Part shown: piece after piece, positions 25,925 through 34,814 of the stretch
How positions within the stretch are numbered: the stretch's first letter is position 1
How the letters are laid out: each line of letters begins with the position of its first letter
Source: Brevinematales bacterium
GTDB taxonomy: Bacteria > Spirochaetota > Brevinematia > Brevinematales > Thermospiraceae
Assembly: GCA_013177995.1 (NCBI GenBank)
Contig: JABLXN010000007.1
Span: forward strand, 1 to 64,000
Length of the DNA: 64,000 nucleotides
Reading direction: 5' to 3'
Program-made: the position numbers and the translations under genes
Notes under the pieces: generated by a model
Databases searched by the model: none
Seen by the model: the letters and a program-made list of their open reading frames with translations, nothing else
What the model was told of the DNA's origin: nothing

Positions 25925-27166
25925 ATGAAAAAAATAGGGAAAATTTTTCTTTTAGCTTTTCGCAATGTCCTTCGAAATAAGCGAAGGAGTCTTCTTTCGG
26001 CTGCCGTGTTAGTGATGGGAGTGGTTTCCCTTTTCCTTTTTGGGGGGTATATCGAGGCTGTTTACTATTTTCTCGGGAATTCTGTGATCGCACAGAAAGG
26101 GCATTTTCAGGTGTTTTGCAGGGGATATAGGGATGGGGAAGAAGAATCGCTGGCGTTAGCTCTGACACCTGAGGATCAGAAAAAGATTCTTTCTCTTTTG
26201 CAGGAGAAAGGAGGGGTACGGATTGTTTCGCCCCGTATTGCGGTTTCGGGAATTATCGGGAACAGAGAACGTTCGACAATCTTTGTGGGGTATGGGGTGG
26301 ATCCAGAGAAGGAAATCGATCTTTTGCAGATGGTGGGTTATCGGGGAGGGAATCTCTCTGTACTGCTTGAACCGGAGGTGATTATTGTGGGCAAGATTCT
26401 TGCGAAACAACTTGGGCTTTCTGTTGGAGATATGATCACCCTCATGTCCCTTTCTGAGGGGGGATCGCTTGAGGCAGTGTATGTGAAGGTGGGGGATCTT
26501 ATCTCGACGGGAGTGACGGCCATGGATTCCCGGTTGGTACTTGGACATGTAGCCACATTTCAGCAATTGGTGTACACCACAAAGGTTCATTCTCTTGTGG
26601 TTCTTCTGGAGGAAAGATTTTCTCGTGGGGAAGTGGAGAGGTATGCAAGGGAGTTGAATGAAAGGTTTGTGAAATCGGGGATGAACTATGAGGTGAAACT
26701 CTGGTATGAACTGGATGATATGTATCTTCCCACTATGAGGATGCTCAAGACTATGTTTACTATTGTGACCATTATTTTTCTTGTGGTGATTGGGTTCACT
26801 ATTGTGAATACGATGTATATGGCGGTGATGGAGAGAGTCTCTGAGGTGGGAACACTCCGGGCGATGGGAACGTCTCCCCGGATGGTATTCGGGATGTTTG
26901 TGGCTGAGGGAACGCTCATCGGGGTGATTTCTACCATGGTAGGGGTGGGAATGGGATTTTTGGTGATGATGCTGCTCAACAGGTTAGCTATTCCCCTCCC
27001 ACCTTATCCAGGTCAGTCAGAGTCTTATCCTTTGACGCTGATGGCAAGTTGGGGAATAGTCTTATGGACGGTTGTTTTTAATATCCTTGGGGCGTTGGTG
27101 GCCAGTATGATTCCGGCGAGAAAGGCACTTCAGTTCCGTATTGTGGAAGCCCTTCGACATGTATAG
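25925..27166 (+). CDS. LolC/LolE-family FtsX-type permease
   Basis: This 413-residue protein has the MacB/FtsX-type plan: N-terminal helix (about 20-42, after NVLRNKRRSLLSAAV), a large periplasmic domain (about 50-265), then three C-terminal helices, the first carrying the family's MERVSEVGTLRAMGTSP cytoplasmic loop. LolCDE extracts lipoproteins from the inner membrane and passes them to LolA. With LolD- and LolA-like neighbours it forms a dedicated Lol-like set. Whether it handles a lipoprotein or the modified peptide is open. Confidence 0.85.
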   Translation: MKKIGKIFLLAFRNVLRNKRRSLLSAAVLVMGVVSLFLFGGYIEAVYYFLGNSVIAQKGHFQVFCRGYRDGEEESLALALTPEDQKKILSLLQEKGGVRIVSPRIAVSGIIGNRERSTIFVGYGVDPEKEIDLLQMVGYRGGNLSVLLEPEVIIVGKILAKQLGLSVGDMITLMSLSEGGSLEAVYVKVGDLISTGVTAMDSRLVLGHVATFQQLVYTTKVHSLVVLLEERFSRGEVERYARELNERFVKSGMNYEVKLWYELDDMYLPTMRMLKTMFTIVTIIFLVVIGFTIVNTMYMAVMERVSEVGTLRAMGTSPRMVFGMFVAEGTLIGVISTMVGVGMGFLVMMLLNRLAIPLPPYPGQSESYPLTLMASWGIVLWTVVFNILGALVASMIPARKALQFRIVEALRHV

Positions 27167-27178
27167 AGGGAGGAAGAT

Positions 27179-27904
27179 ATGAGATACGGGGTAGTCCTGC
27201 TTTTTTTCTGCTGGGGAATGGCTCTAGCGGCTGATAATCTCACAGATCTGTTGATCAAAATTGAGCATTCTCAGAGAGGGGCGGAGAGTTATGTGGCCAA
27301 GATGGTGATGAGTTCCTATGAAGGAAACACGAAGACGGGAGAGGCTACACTGGAATTGTATGTTCTTGGAATGGAACTTTCTATAGCCCGTTATTTGACA
27401 CCAGCCACAGATAGGGGCAAGGCTTTCTTGCAGAGAAAAGATCAATACTGGATGTATTTTCCGAAGACACGTCAAAGTGTCAAAATATCAGCCAAACAAA
27501 GGCTTTTTGGGGAAGCGTCTATTGGCGATATTGTGAAGCCCCCCCTTCTCTCTACGTATGAAGTGAAAAGGGTCAGTAATACAGCCGCGGAGGATATCTT
27601 TGAACTCACGGCGAAGGTTTCTACAGCCCCTTATCAGAGAATTCTTTTGTGGTGGGATAGAAATGGCCAGCGAATTGTCCGTGAGGATTTTTATACAAGA
27701 ACGGGGGTTCTTCTCAAACAGGCCCGTTATCTTGCTCACCAGCAGGTAAAGGGGTATCTCTTTGCCGTGAAGGTGGAGATTCACGATGCGCTGCAGACCA
27801 ACAAAAGGACGATTTTAGAGGTGGTTGATCTGAGGGAGAAAGCCCTTTCTGATGAAATTTTTTATCCCGAGGCTCTTGATTATTTGCCTTATACCTATAA
27901 ATGA
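27179..27904 (+). CDS. LolA-like outer-membrane lipoprotein-sorting protein
   Basis: This 241-residue periplasmic protein has a signal peptide (about 1-18, ending ALAA). The body follows the LolA-like family: TGEATLELYVLG strand, DRGKAFLQRKDQYWMYFPKTRQSVKISAKQR, then GASIGDI-like and LLKQARYLAHQQVKGYLF. Such proteins bind lipid-modified or hydrophobic cargo between membranes. It follows the permease by 12 bp and precedes the TOMM enzymes by 10 bp. Confidence 0.8.
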   Translation: MRYGVVLLFFCWGMALAADNLTDLLIKIEHSQRGAESYVAKMVMSSYEGNTKTGEATLELYVLGMELSIARYLTPATDRGKAFLQRKDQYWMYFPKTRQSVKISAKQRLFGEASIGDIVKPPLLSTYEVKRVSNTAAEDIFELTAKVSTAPYQRILLWWDRNGQRIVREDFYTRTGVLLKQARYLAHQQVKGYLFAVKVEIHDALQTNKRTILEVVDLREKALSDEIFYPEALDYLPYTYK

Positions 27905-27914
27905 GAGGAAAAAT

Positions 27915-28916
27915 ATGTGGTATAAGAAAAGACCGTATGCCTTCGTGTTAGAGGAAAGTCCCCGGAGTCTTTTTGTTGATCATATGGGGAACTGGTTTCT
28001 TTTGCGTGGAGAAGTGGTGGAAGTGGTGATAAAGGATCTTTTAGGCTATCTTGAAGAGCCCCGTTCTCTCGAAGATATTTTGCAAAGGTTTACTTCTCGT
28101 GTGGAGAGAAAAGACTTAGAGGACGCTCTTTCACAACTCGTTCGTTTAGGAGTCATTGAAGAGTATGAAGAGCAGGAGAAGCAAATTCCAGAAGGCCTAC
28201 GGCATTTCTTTCATCTTTTTACTCCATATCTTGAAGAAAAAAAGGCAGGAAACTATTATAAGCGACTTGTGGCCTCTTCTGTGATGATCATCGGAGAAAA
28301 GAGAATGGGTGAAGCCATAAGGGAGAATCTTTTGTCCTGTGGGATGGAAAAAGTCTTTTTTGAAGAGGTTTCAGAGGCGCAGAATGACAGAGATTCTCTT
28401 CGGGAGTGGCTACAACAAAGGGTAGGAAAACAGGATATAATCGTGGTGTGTGGAGGAGAACACTCACTTGGCTTTTTTTTAGTAGTAAATAAGATAATGT
28501 TAGATATTGGACTTCCTGCTCTCTATGTTCAGGAGGACTGGACAGGGGGTATTTTAGGGCCACTGGTGGTTTCAGATGAGACAGCTTGTTTTCAGTGTTA
28601 TCTTGAGAGAAAACAGGCAAACAAGGAGTATGATGGGGGGTATGAACTGATGAAGCAGCAGGTGGGGCTAAAGTCTTCTTCGACGGGTTTTGTTCCTTTT
28701 CGTCAGTGGATAGTTTCTGTAGCTGTGATAGAGGTGATCAAGTTTCTTTCGAGGTATCTTTATCCAGAAACATTGAAAGGAGTTTTTCTTCTCGATGCAG
28801 TGAACTATCGTCTCCAATTTCACCCGGTTCTGAAATCTCCGTATTGTTCGGCTTGTGGGTATGTGGATCGTATTCCGCCGCAAAGGGTCTGGGTGGAGGA
28901 TGGTCATGGGGTATGA
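27915..28916 (+). CDS. SagC-like TOMM leader-binding E1 homologue (cyclodehydratase partner)
   Basis: This 333-residue protein starts at ATG 27915, after AGAGGAA; the frame is open from 27852. Residues 1-90 look like a winged-helix RiPP recognition element (YAFVLEESPRSLFVDHMG, with later helices). Residues 100-310 are E1/ThiF-like (MIIGEKRMGEAI..., then DIIVVCGGEHS). Two zinc-type cysteine pairs, CFQC (225-228) and CSAC (311-314), match bacteriocin-cyclodehydratase E1 homologues. It binds the leader and presents the core to YcaO. It overlaps YcaO by 11 nt. Confidence 0.85.
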   Translation: MWYKKRPYAFVLEESPRSLFVDHMGNWFLLRGEVVEVVIKDLLGYLEEPRSLEDILQRFTSRVERKDLEDALSQLVRLGVIEEYEEQEKQIPEGLRHFFHLFTPYLEEKKAGNYYKRLVASSVMIIGEKRMGEAIRENLLSCGMEKVFFEEVSEAQNDRDSLREWLQQRVGKQDIIVVCGGEHSLGFFLVVNKIMLDIGLPALYVQEDWTGGILGPLVVSDETACFQCYLERKQANKEYDGGYELMKQQVGLKSSSTGFVPFRQWIVSVAVIEVIKFLSRYLYPETLKGVFLLDAVNYRLQFHPVLKSPYCSACGYVDRIPPQRVWVEDGHGV

Positions 28917-30312
28917 GATTCGTCTCTCTGAGGGATGGACCCCTCTTCCGCTTCATGCCAAATGGGACAATGAACTCTGGGTGAAAAGAATGGAGCCCTT
29001 TTTTTCTCCTCTCACGGGTATTATCAATTATTATTATGTGGCTGAGGTTGGGCCGGAGGAACCACAGCTTTTCTTTTCCAGTGCAAGGCTTCACAGGATG
29101 GCTTATAATTTAGGCATGCCCTTTGATCCCCAGGTTGGGGGAATAGGAGAAACCTCGGAGCAGGCGTTTCTTTCTGCTTGTGGGGAGGCCCTTGAAAGAT
29201 ATGCGTCCTCGGTAGTGCCGATTTCTCGTCTGGTTCTTGCGTCCTATGAGGAACTTGTGTCTCGGGGCGAACGTGCCCTTGATCCGGGTCGTTTTGAACT
29301 CTTTGCTTCTTTTCAATATGCACAAAAGAGTTTTGCTTATGAGCCTTTTGAGAGAAATTCTCCCGTGCGCTGGGTGAAGGGAAACTCTCTCTTTTCAGGG
29401 GAAGAGGTATGGGTTCCTGCGGCTTTTGTTTATATGCCCTATATGTACGAGTACGGGAAAGAGGCTCGTATCAATCATACCACATCAACCGGCTTGGCTT
29501 TCCATTTTGATCCTTTAGCGGCGTGGAAAACAGGACTCTGTGAGGTTGTGGAGAGAGATGCTTTTAGTATTGTCTGGTGGACAAGAATATCACCGGATGA
29601 AGTGGATCTTGCTTCTGTGGATGATCAAAAGATTTGTCGTTTTTTAGATGAGAAACTTGGTTTTCTGAGGAAGAAGATTCGGGTGTTTCAGTTGCCCACG
29701 GATACAGGTTTTTTTGTGTTTCTGGGTCTTTTTGAGGAGAGTGAAACAGAGGCGCAAAAGGCTGAAGTGCCGGCGTTGTGTATGGGAGCAGCAGCGGGAC
29801 TTGATGCAGAGACAACTCTCTACAAGGTGCTCCTTGAAGTAGTACAAACATGGAAATTTGCGATATATCTCAAAAAACAAAATGAATCAAGGGAGAACAA
29901 AAAGGTCTTTACAGGAAATTGGGATGACGAGATTTTTGATTTTGCCGATGGGGTCCTTCTTTATAGTTATCCGGAGTTTAAGGAAGCGGTGGACTTTTTG
30001 AAAAAAGGAAAAAGAATTTCTTTTGCTGAGGCGAAAAGGAAGGGGGGATTTGCTTCCTTTGGGGAAGCGGTTTCGTCTCTTCATGAACAGGGTTTTGAGC
30101 CGGTGGTGGTGGATATTACCCCAGAGGATATCCGCCTTGGTGGGGGTTATGTGAGTCGTGTGGTGATACCGGGCATGGTGAGTCTCAATGGGGCTCACAG
30201 GTATCGTTTCTGGGGAGGTCGAAGGCTTTTGTCTTTCCCCAAAAAGATGGGCCTGGTAGATCATGAACTTTCCTTTGAGGAACTCAATCCTTATCCACAT
30301 CCTTTCCCATAG
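28906..30312 (+). CDS. YcaO cyclodehydratase (SagD-like)
   Basis: This 468-residue enzyme uses ATP to turn Cys/Ser/Thr of the precursor into thiazolines and (methyl)oxazolines. YcaO motifs are visible: GGIGETSEQAFLSACGEALERYA, NHTTSTGLAFHFDPLAAW, then GLCEVVERDAFSIVWW with the ATP-binding glutamates and arginine. The protein ends NPYPHPFP, the PxPxP terminus characteristic of azoline-forming YcaO. GGAGG before the ATG at 28906 sets the start (the frame is open from 28855). Confidence 0.93.
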   Translation: MGYEIRLSEGWTPLPLHAKWDNELWVKRMEPFFSPLTGIINYYYVAEVGPEEPQLFFSSARLHRMAYNLGMPFDPQVGGIGETSEQAFLSACGEALERYASSVVPISRLVLASYEELVSRGERALDPGRFELFASFQYAQKSFAYEPFERNSPVRWVKGNSLFSGEEVWVPAAFVYMPYMYEYGKEARINHTTSTGLAFHFDPLAAWKTGLCEVVERDAFSIVWWTRISPDEVDLASVDDQKICRFLDEKLGFLRKKIRVFQLPTDTGFFVFLGLFEESETEAQKAEVPALCMGAAAGLDAETTLYKVLLEVVQTWKFAIYLKKQNESRENKKVFTGNWDDEIFDFADGVLLYSYPEFKEAVDFLKKGKRISFAEAKRKGGFASFGEAVSSLHEQGFEPVVVDITPEDIRLGGGYVSRVVIPGMVSLNGAHRYRFWGGRRLLSFPKKMGLVDHELSFEELNPYPHPFP

Positions 30313-30973
30313 GAGGAAGCGATGATAGTGAAAAAACCATCTCCTTTAGAGAGAGCGGTAGAATTCTCCTATCCTCCCCGTGAGTGGGAGGAGTATAGGA
30401 CGGCTCTGTGGTATCATGAGCAGAGCAAATTTGGAAAACGAAAGAGCGAGAAGGATTTTGTTCACATAGGACAGATTCGGCAAAATCCCTCTCTTGTAGC
30501 CACCATGACAAAGCACTTCAAGATATATCCTGATGTGGAGTATATTTCTCTTCCTTCTGTAGTGGATCTTTTGTCCAGTGAGGGTATGTCACTTGAAGAG
30601 GCCATTATCCGCCGCCGGAGTGTGAGGACTTTTTCAAAACAGAGTATGCCTTTTGATGTGCTTGCAAGGCTTCTTGTTTTTTCCTATGGGATAACGGGTG
30701 AAATGCCTTATGATACGGGGGATGTGCAGTATTTGAGAGCCAGTCCTTCGGCAGGGGCTTTGTATCCGTTAGAGGTGTATCCTGTAGTTTTCCGGGTTGA
30801 GGGTCTTGAGCCCGGGCTTTATCATTATGCGGTGAGAAAAAATGCCATAGGGCTTCTCAAGAAGGGGGATTTCTCTGAGTTTTTGGTTTCTCTGTGGACA
30901 GAACAACAGATGGTGAGAGAGGCTTGCGTGATGTTCTTTTTGACAGCCTATCCCTTGCGCACCCTACGAAAAT

Positions 30974-30978
30974 ATCGG
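30974..30978. repeat. Left 5-bp target-site duplication of the Mu-like prophage
   Basis: ATCGG directly before the phage terminal TG. The same five bases follow the other terminus at 57361-57365. Confidence 0.9.
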
Positions 30979-31025
30979 TGTCCTTTTTCACATATTTTGT
31001 CCCTCATTTTTCATTTAGTTTGTCC
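30979..31025. repeat. Left prophage end with two transposase-site-like repeats
   Basis: Two related 19-bp units, at 30984-31002 (TTTTTCACATATTTTGTCC) and 31007-31025 (TTTTTCATTTAGTTTGTCC), are spaced 23 bp apart. They match units at the right end in inverted orientation. They are candidate MuA-binding sites. Confidence 0.75.
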
Positions 31026-31042
31026 ATTTTTTGTCTTCCTGG

Positions 31043-31069
31043 AAAAAAACCGGTGCTCCTGCACCGGTT
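31043..31069 (-). terminator. Rho-independent terminator of the tail operon
   Basis: A 9-bp stem AACCGGTGC/GCACCGGTT with loop TCCT; on the minus strand it is followed by a run of T. It lies just after the last tail gene. Confidence 0.85.
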
Positions 31070-31093
31070 TCCAAAAGCACATCTTTCAAATTT

Positions 31094-31234
31094 TTAATTT
31101 AAATTTAATTCTTCAAGATATTCATTATATTCTTCTTCAGTTATTTTAACTTCATCATATTCAACATAATCATAATCTTTTAATCTAACACCTACGACCT
31201 TATTATCTTTTAAAACAGCATAATAATACTGCAT
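31094..31234 (-). CDS. Small acidic phage protein (46 aa)
   Basis: The ATG at 31234 follows TAGGAGG. The 46-residue product is Tyr/Asp/Glu-rich (MQYYYAVLKDNKVVGVRLKD start, EEYNEYLEEL end). It is the last gene of the tail operon, directly after the tail-fibre-like gene, as tiny genes of unknown role often are in contractile-tail phages. No function can be assigned. Confidence 0.65.
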   Translation of the reverse strand: MQYYYAVLKDNKVVGVRLKDYDYVEYDEVKITEEEYNEYLEELNLN

Positions 31235-31243
31235 ATATTCCTC

Positions 31244-32320
31244 CTATAGCAATCTTCCAACCACAACAGGAATTGTAAATAAACTAAATCTTCCAAGGCA
31301 AACAACTGTTTGAGATTCAGGAGAATCACAATAAGCAGTAAATGTATAACTGCCGGGGTCATATACTCCAATCCAATGATTTGTTAACGATGCATAATAC
31401 ACACTTGCAGTATGTAAAATTGCCTGACCCATAGAAACAGAAGTCCCATTTACTTTAAATCCTACCGAAGGAGTCATCCAACTCGTAGCGGCTGGATTTA
31501 AAGACACTCTTGTAGTAACTATACAAAATACAATACTTCTTACATCAAGAGTGAACGAAATATTCGCAAGGTCTCCATCACCATTATAACACACAACATT
31601 AAAAGTAACAGTTTGTGCAATTGGACTCATATTCAAAATATCCTGCTTACGAACAGGCTCTGTGTTTGAAGAAGGAGCAGGTAAATTAGTTATTTTCTTG
31701 CTATTCGCATTCAAATCACCAGAAAGAACATAATCACCCAACTGACTCAGCTTTACCTTATGAGGATTGTTCACATTCGTTTCATGTGCGAGAAGACTGA
31801 TGAGGTTTTGCCTTCTCGAGACATCGATATGCGAAGAAGTAATCTGTGATTGTCCAGAAGAAAGCAAAACATCCGCAAGAAGAACACTGTCGCTCTCTAT
31901 AATAGGTTTTGAAGGAGAAGAAGAGACCTCTCCAGGAACAACAACGATTTCAACGTCTTCATCAAGGCGATATTTGATCTCTTCTCCGATATCATTCAGT
32001 CGAGTGTCATACTCTTTACGTGTAAATTTAGCGCAAACAGATACATATCGAGAGTTTGAAGATGGCACATAAGAATTAAGCTGAAGAGCTTTCTGTGATA
32101 GCATTTTCAGCGTTCTTCCATAAGTATCGACGCCAAATCCAGGTGCTACAATAACGGACAAATCAGCAGGGGAATTGGGGATAACGTCAAAGCCATCAAC
32201 AACACCATAACCCAGAAGCTTTTGAGTAAGCTCAAGGTCTTTGTTTTCAACAAAGTTCTGCAACATATTCATGTCGGCAGGAATGACATTTTGACCCGAG
32301 TAAAAATTGAGTTTATTCAT
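31244..32320 (-). CDS. Putative tail fibre / appendage protein
   Basis: This 358-residue protein is started at ATG 32320 (AAGGAGG before it; the frame is open to 32374), with an ATGA overlap with the gp48-like gene. The N-terminus (MNKLNFYSGQNVIPADMN) resembles phage proteins attached to the baseplate. The middle has LSQLGDYVLSGDLNANSKKITNLPAPSSNTEPVRKQD, the classic tail-fibre repeat motif (K-I-T-N-L-P-x-P). The C-terminal half is beta-rich, presumably receptor-binding. Position downstream of baseplate genes agrees. Confidence 0.75.
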   Translation of the reverse strand: MNKLNFYSGQNVIPADMNMLQNFVENKDLELTQKLLGYGVVDGFDVIPNSPADLSVIVAPGFGVDTYGRTLKMLSQKALQLNSYVPSSNSRYVSVCAKFTRKEYDTRLNDIGEEIKYRLDEDVEIVVVPGEVSSSPSKPIIESDSVLLADVLLSSGQSQITSSHIDVSRRQNLISLLAHETNVNNPHKVKLSQLGDYVLSGDLNANSKKITNLPAPSSNTEPVRKQDILNMSPIAQTVTFNVVCYNGDGDLANISFTLDVRSIVFCIVTTRVSLNPAATSWMTPSVGFKVNGTSVSMGQAILHTASVYYASLTNHWIGVYDPGSYTFTAYCDSPESQTVVCLGRFSLFTIPVVVGRLL

Positions 32321-32898
32321 ATATCCTCCTTCAGGACGGTATTTTTTCCGAGAAGAGAATAACCCAATCGCCATCTTATAGTTTGTGCTTGAGGCTCAAT
32401 AAGAAACAGTTCGACATGCGCGGGAAGATAGAATCTTAGAACAGAAAAAAGATAGAGTTTTTCTTTTTCAGAGAGAGAGGTATAGAATTCAATTGCACAT
32501 CTATTTTCAAGATTGAGAAAAGAATCTACTCCCAATTTCGACACTCCCAATCGCCACTTTTTTGTTTCACGTATTGAGAAAGGTTTCTGAATCAAAAAGG
32601 AGAGCAATTTGTTTATTTCTTTGTTATTTGAAACACTTAAGAGAAAAGTGTACGCAAAAAGAATTCGCTTTTTATAATTTTCTTCTGTTTCATAGGGAAA
32701 GCGGTCTATACCTCTTTCTTCTGCAAAACGAAGAAGATGATCAGAAAGGAAAGGAATAAATTGTTTTCTGAGAAGATAGATATCATTTTTAAGCTGATCG
32801 AAAGTCGTTGAAATAGCCTTGAAAAGAGATTCAAACGCTTTTCCTCGCAGAGGATATTTCAATATTTCTATCAAATATTCCCAAAAAGACATCACCAT
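32317..32898 (-). CDS. Baseplate-proximal tail protein (Mu gp48-like)
   Basis: This 193-residue protein follows the baseplate J-like gene as Mu gp48 follows gp47. It has an N-terminal helical segment (YPLRGKAFESLFKAISTTFDQLKNDIYLLRKQF) and a later YLPAHVELFLI strand, as in the DUF2313 / tail protein I group linking baseplate and fibres. Assignment rests mainly on gene order. Confidence 0.6.
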   Translation of the reverse strand: MVMSFWEYLIEILKYPLRGKAFESLFKAISTTFDQLKNDIYLLRKQFIPFLSDHLLRFAEERGIDRFPYETEENYKKRILFAYTFLLSVSNNKEINKLLSFLIQKPFSIRETKKWRLGVSKLGVDSFLNLENRCAIEFYTSLSEKEKLYLFSVLRFYLPAHVELFLIEPQAQTIRWRLGYSLLGKNTVLKEDI

Positions 32899-33989
32899 TC
32901 TCCTGTTACGTCCTCTATTTCAATAGAGAGGGTTCCAAGTTTGGCTATTTGTTTTACATTAACTATCACATTTGTTTGTGGAGAAAGTATTTTTATATCT
33001 TTTGTTTCTTTTTGCCTGATAAAAGTGATAAACTCAGAAAGAACGAAATCTTTTCCGATAGCCATAGCATTGAAGTAATTATAGACTTTTTCCTGAATAT
33101 TCTGGATGACAAGACTCTCATCAGCGTACGAAAAAAGAACAAGAGACAAGCTGATATCAATGATGACTGGTTCAGGTCTGTAAACATAGACGTCTACGCC
33201 AAAAGGTTTTCTATCATCTATTACCTGCTTCACGGAGACAAGAATCTCATCTGAAGCTTCTCCAGACACGGAAGTAATAACCACATCAACTGTTCCTCCG
33301 CCTCTTCCCACGGGTATAATAGCTACTTGATTTACTCCAGGGACACTTCTTGCCCAGGATTCATAGGCTGAAAGGGTTGCGCCGGAAACGGACTGCCAGG
33401 CAAGTTTATAGCGTTGTCTCATACTCTCATCTGATTCTTCATCAAGTCCTGGCTGAACAATCCAATCAGGGAGATTGTAGATCCTATCAATTCCAGGAAG
33501 AGGAGAGATGATTTCTGTGATAGTATAGGGAGGCAGATTATATGCAGTTCCCGTGAGTTCAGCTTCAACTTCTACAATAGCAGAAGTTTGGCCTTCCTGA
33601 AGAACAAAAGAACTGGTTGTGAAAAACTGGTATTTTTTTCCATCAGACATGGTTCTTGAGCTTATGAGAGTTCCCTTTGGGATATTAACATTCCCCTCTG
33701 TTGAATCTCTTTCAAAAACAACTTTTCCTCTGGTTTTTCTTGCTTCAAAACGATAGATATTAACTTCAGCACATTTCATATCAAGCCATACTCCGCTGGC
33801 AGTTTGTACAAAGGCATTATCAAATACCACATTGAGTAGATCATAGATAACTTTTATAAATCTTGCCACAATTTCAATAAATCCTCGCAGAACACCGCCT
33901 TCATTGAAATGAGTTATCTGTGGCAGTTGTTTTCTTACCTCCTGAAAAATTTCCTCTCGAATTTCATTTTCTGTTTTATCAAAGAGCAT
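32892..33989 (-). CDS. Baseplate J-like protein (Mu gp47-like)
   Basis: This 365-residue wedge protein of the contractile baseplate shows the family patterns: FVQTASGVWLDMKCAEVNIYR, ARKTRGKVVFER with GTLI near it, then VEVEAELTGTAYNLPPYTI, and DEESDESMRQRYKLAWQSVSGAT, the baseplate J core motif. It overlaps the gp46-like gene by 11 nt and the gp48-like gene by 7 nt. Confidence 0.88.
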   Translation of the reverse strand: MLFDKTENEIREEIFQEVRKQLPQITHFNEGGVLRGFIEIVARFIKVIYDLLNVVFDNAFVQTASGVWLDMKCAEVNIYRFEARKTRGKVVFERDSTEGNVNIPKGTLISSRTMSDGKKYQFFTTSSFVLQEGQTSAIVEVEAELTGTAYNLPPYTITEIISPLPGIDRIYNLPDWIVQPGLDEESDESMRQRYKLAWQSVSGATLSAYESWARSVPGVNQVAIIPVGRGGGTVDVVITSVSGEASDEILVSVKQVIDDRKPFGVDVYVYRPEPVIIDISLSLVLFSYADESLVIQNIQEKVYNYFNAMAIGKDFVLSEFITFIRQKETKDIKILSPQTNVIVNVKQIAKLGTLSIEIEDVTGEW

Positions 33990-34386
33990 GTGTATCCTCC
34001 ATGAGAGAAATTTCTTTTCCTGTTTTTACGACAAGGTTATAGAGAGAATCCTCAACTGTGGAAAATTTCACTCTTGCAACAAGAGTATCTTTCTCGAAAG
34101 AAGTCTCTATTTCAAGAGAATCAAGAATAATAAGCGGGTCCATTTCGAGGGCATCTCTGAGAGCAATTTCATAAGCCAAGAGGGTCTGAGGAGTCGCTGG
34201 TGTATGAAGAAACTCCCACAGTCGTGAGCCAAAAGAAGGCGCATAGAAATAGCTCCCAAGAGGGGTTTCAAGGCGATGTTTCAGCCCCTGAAGAAAACAC
34301 TCATCACCACTTACGGTGAGTAAGTCGCCCCACGGGGCAATTATAACATCCCAATTATCGAGACGAACATCTGTACCGCTATTCAT
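33979..34386 (-). CDS. Baseplate wedge protein (Mu gp46 / gpW-gp25-like)
   Basis: This 135-residue protein has the gp25-like pattern CFLQGLKHRLETPLGSYFYAPSFGSRLWEFL, followed by ALEMDPLIILDSLEIE, as in baseplate wedge proteins. It sits between spike and baseplate J genes, the conserved order. Start overlaps the spike gene stop (ATGA). Confidence 0.85.
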   Translation of the reverse strand: MNSGTDVRLDNWDVIIAPWGDLLTVSGDECFLQGLKHRLETPLGSYFYAPSFGSRLWEFLHTPATPQTLLAYEIALRDALEMDPLIILDSLEIETSFEKDTLVARVKFSTVEDSLYNLVVKTGKEISLMEDTHAL

Positions 34387-34814
34387 CTGAGCCTCTGAAG
34401 CGTAAGTGTTTTGAACTCAAGGAGCTTTGCCACATCATCCGGGCTGATGACGTGGTTTGTTGGACTGCCAACGGTCTTAAGAGCTATCAGGATATCGATG
34501 AGTGTCTCAAGTGTGGCTATCAGGTCAATATTTCCAAATGTTTTATTTCCCAGCACGTTCAGCACGAAAGGGAAACTTTTCATTCCTTCGTAAAAGCCAA
34601 TAGTTACTATTGTTCCCGGAAGAAGTTTGCCCCAGATCTTAGGAACAGAGACTTTTGGAATGAAGATACTTGTTTTTGAGCCGTCAAGATGTATCTGGTT
34701 GCAGTCAGCATAGAAACTCCCCATTTCTTCATAGCCTTTTACAACTTCTGCCTGGATCGGGAAGCTATAGCCAAGAATATTTTTCATCCCTTTTTCAAAA
34801 GATTCAAACCGCAT
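34383..34814 (-). CDS. Baseplate spike-like protein (Mu gp45 / gpV-like)
   Basis: This 143-residue protein has an OB-like beta start (FPIQAEVVKGYEEMGSFYADC), a second beta part (PGTIVTIGFYEGMKSFPFVLNVLGN) and a helical end. Position before the wedge gene and this two-domain plan suit the tail-tip spike. It is shorter than typical gpV proteins; I see no clear triple-helix tip repeats. Confidence 0.6.
   Translation of the reverse strand: MRFESFEKGMKNILGYSFPIQAEVVKGYEEMGSFYADCNQIHLDGSKTSIFIPKVSVPKIWGKLLPGTIVTIGFYEGMKSFPFVLNVLGNKTFGNIDLIATLETLIDILIALKTVGSPTNHVISPDDVAKLLEFKTLTLQRLR

Larger units (their letters stand above)
30322..31149 (+). pseudogene. SagB-like dehydrogenase, 5' part, interrupted by prophage
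   Basis: Residues 1-219 (30322-30978) are a SagB-type flavin dehydrogenase that oxidises azolines to azoles: RRRSVRTFSKQ near residue 95 and RASPSAGALYPLEVYPVV near residue 145. At 30979 the Mu-like prophage begins. The frame continues 56 codons into phage end DNA, giving a chimeric tail. The missing last 60 residues lie at 57366-57548 and join in frame after removal of the element, giving a 279-residue protein. The truncated product lacks the C-terminal dimer/FMN-contact region and is probably inactive. Confidence 0.9.
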
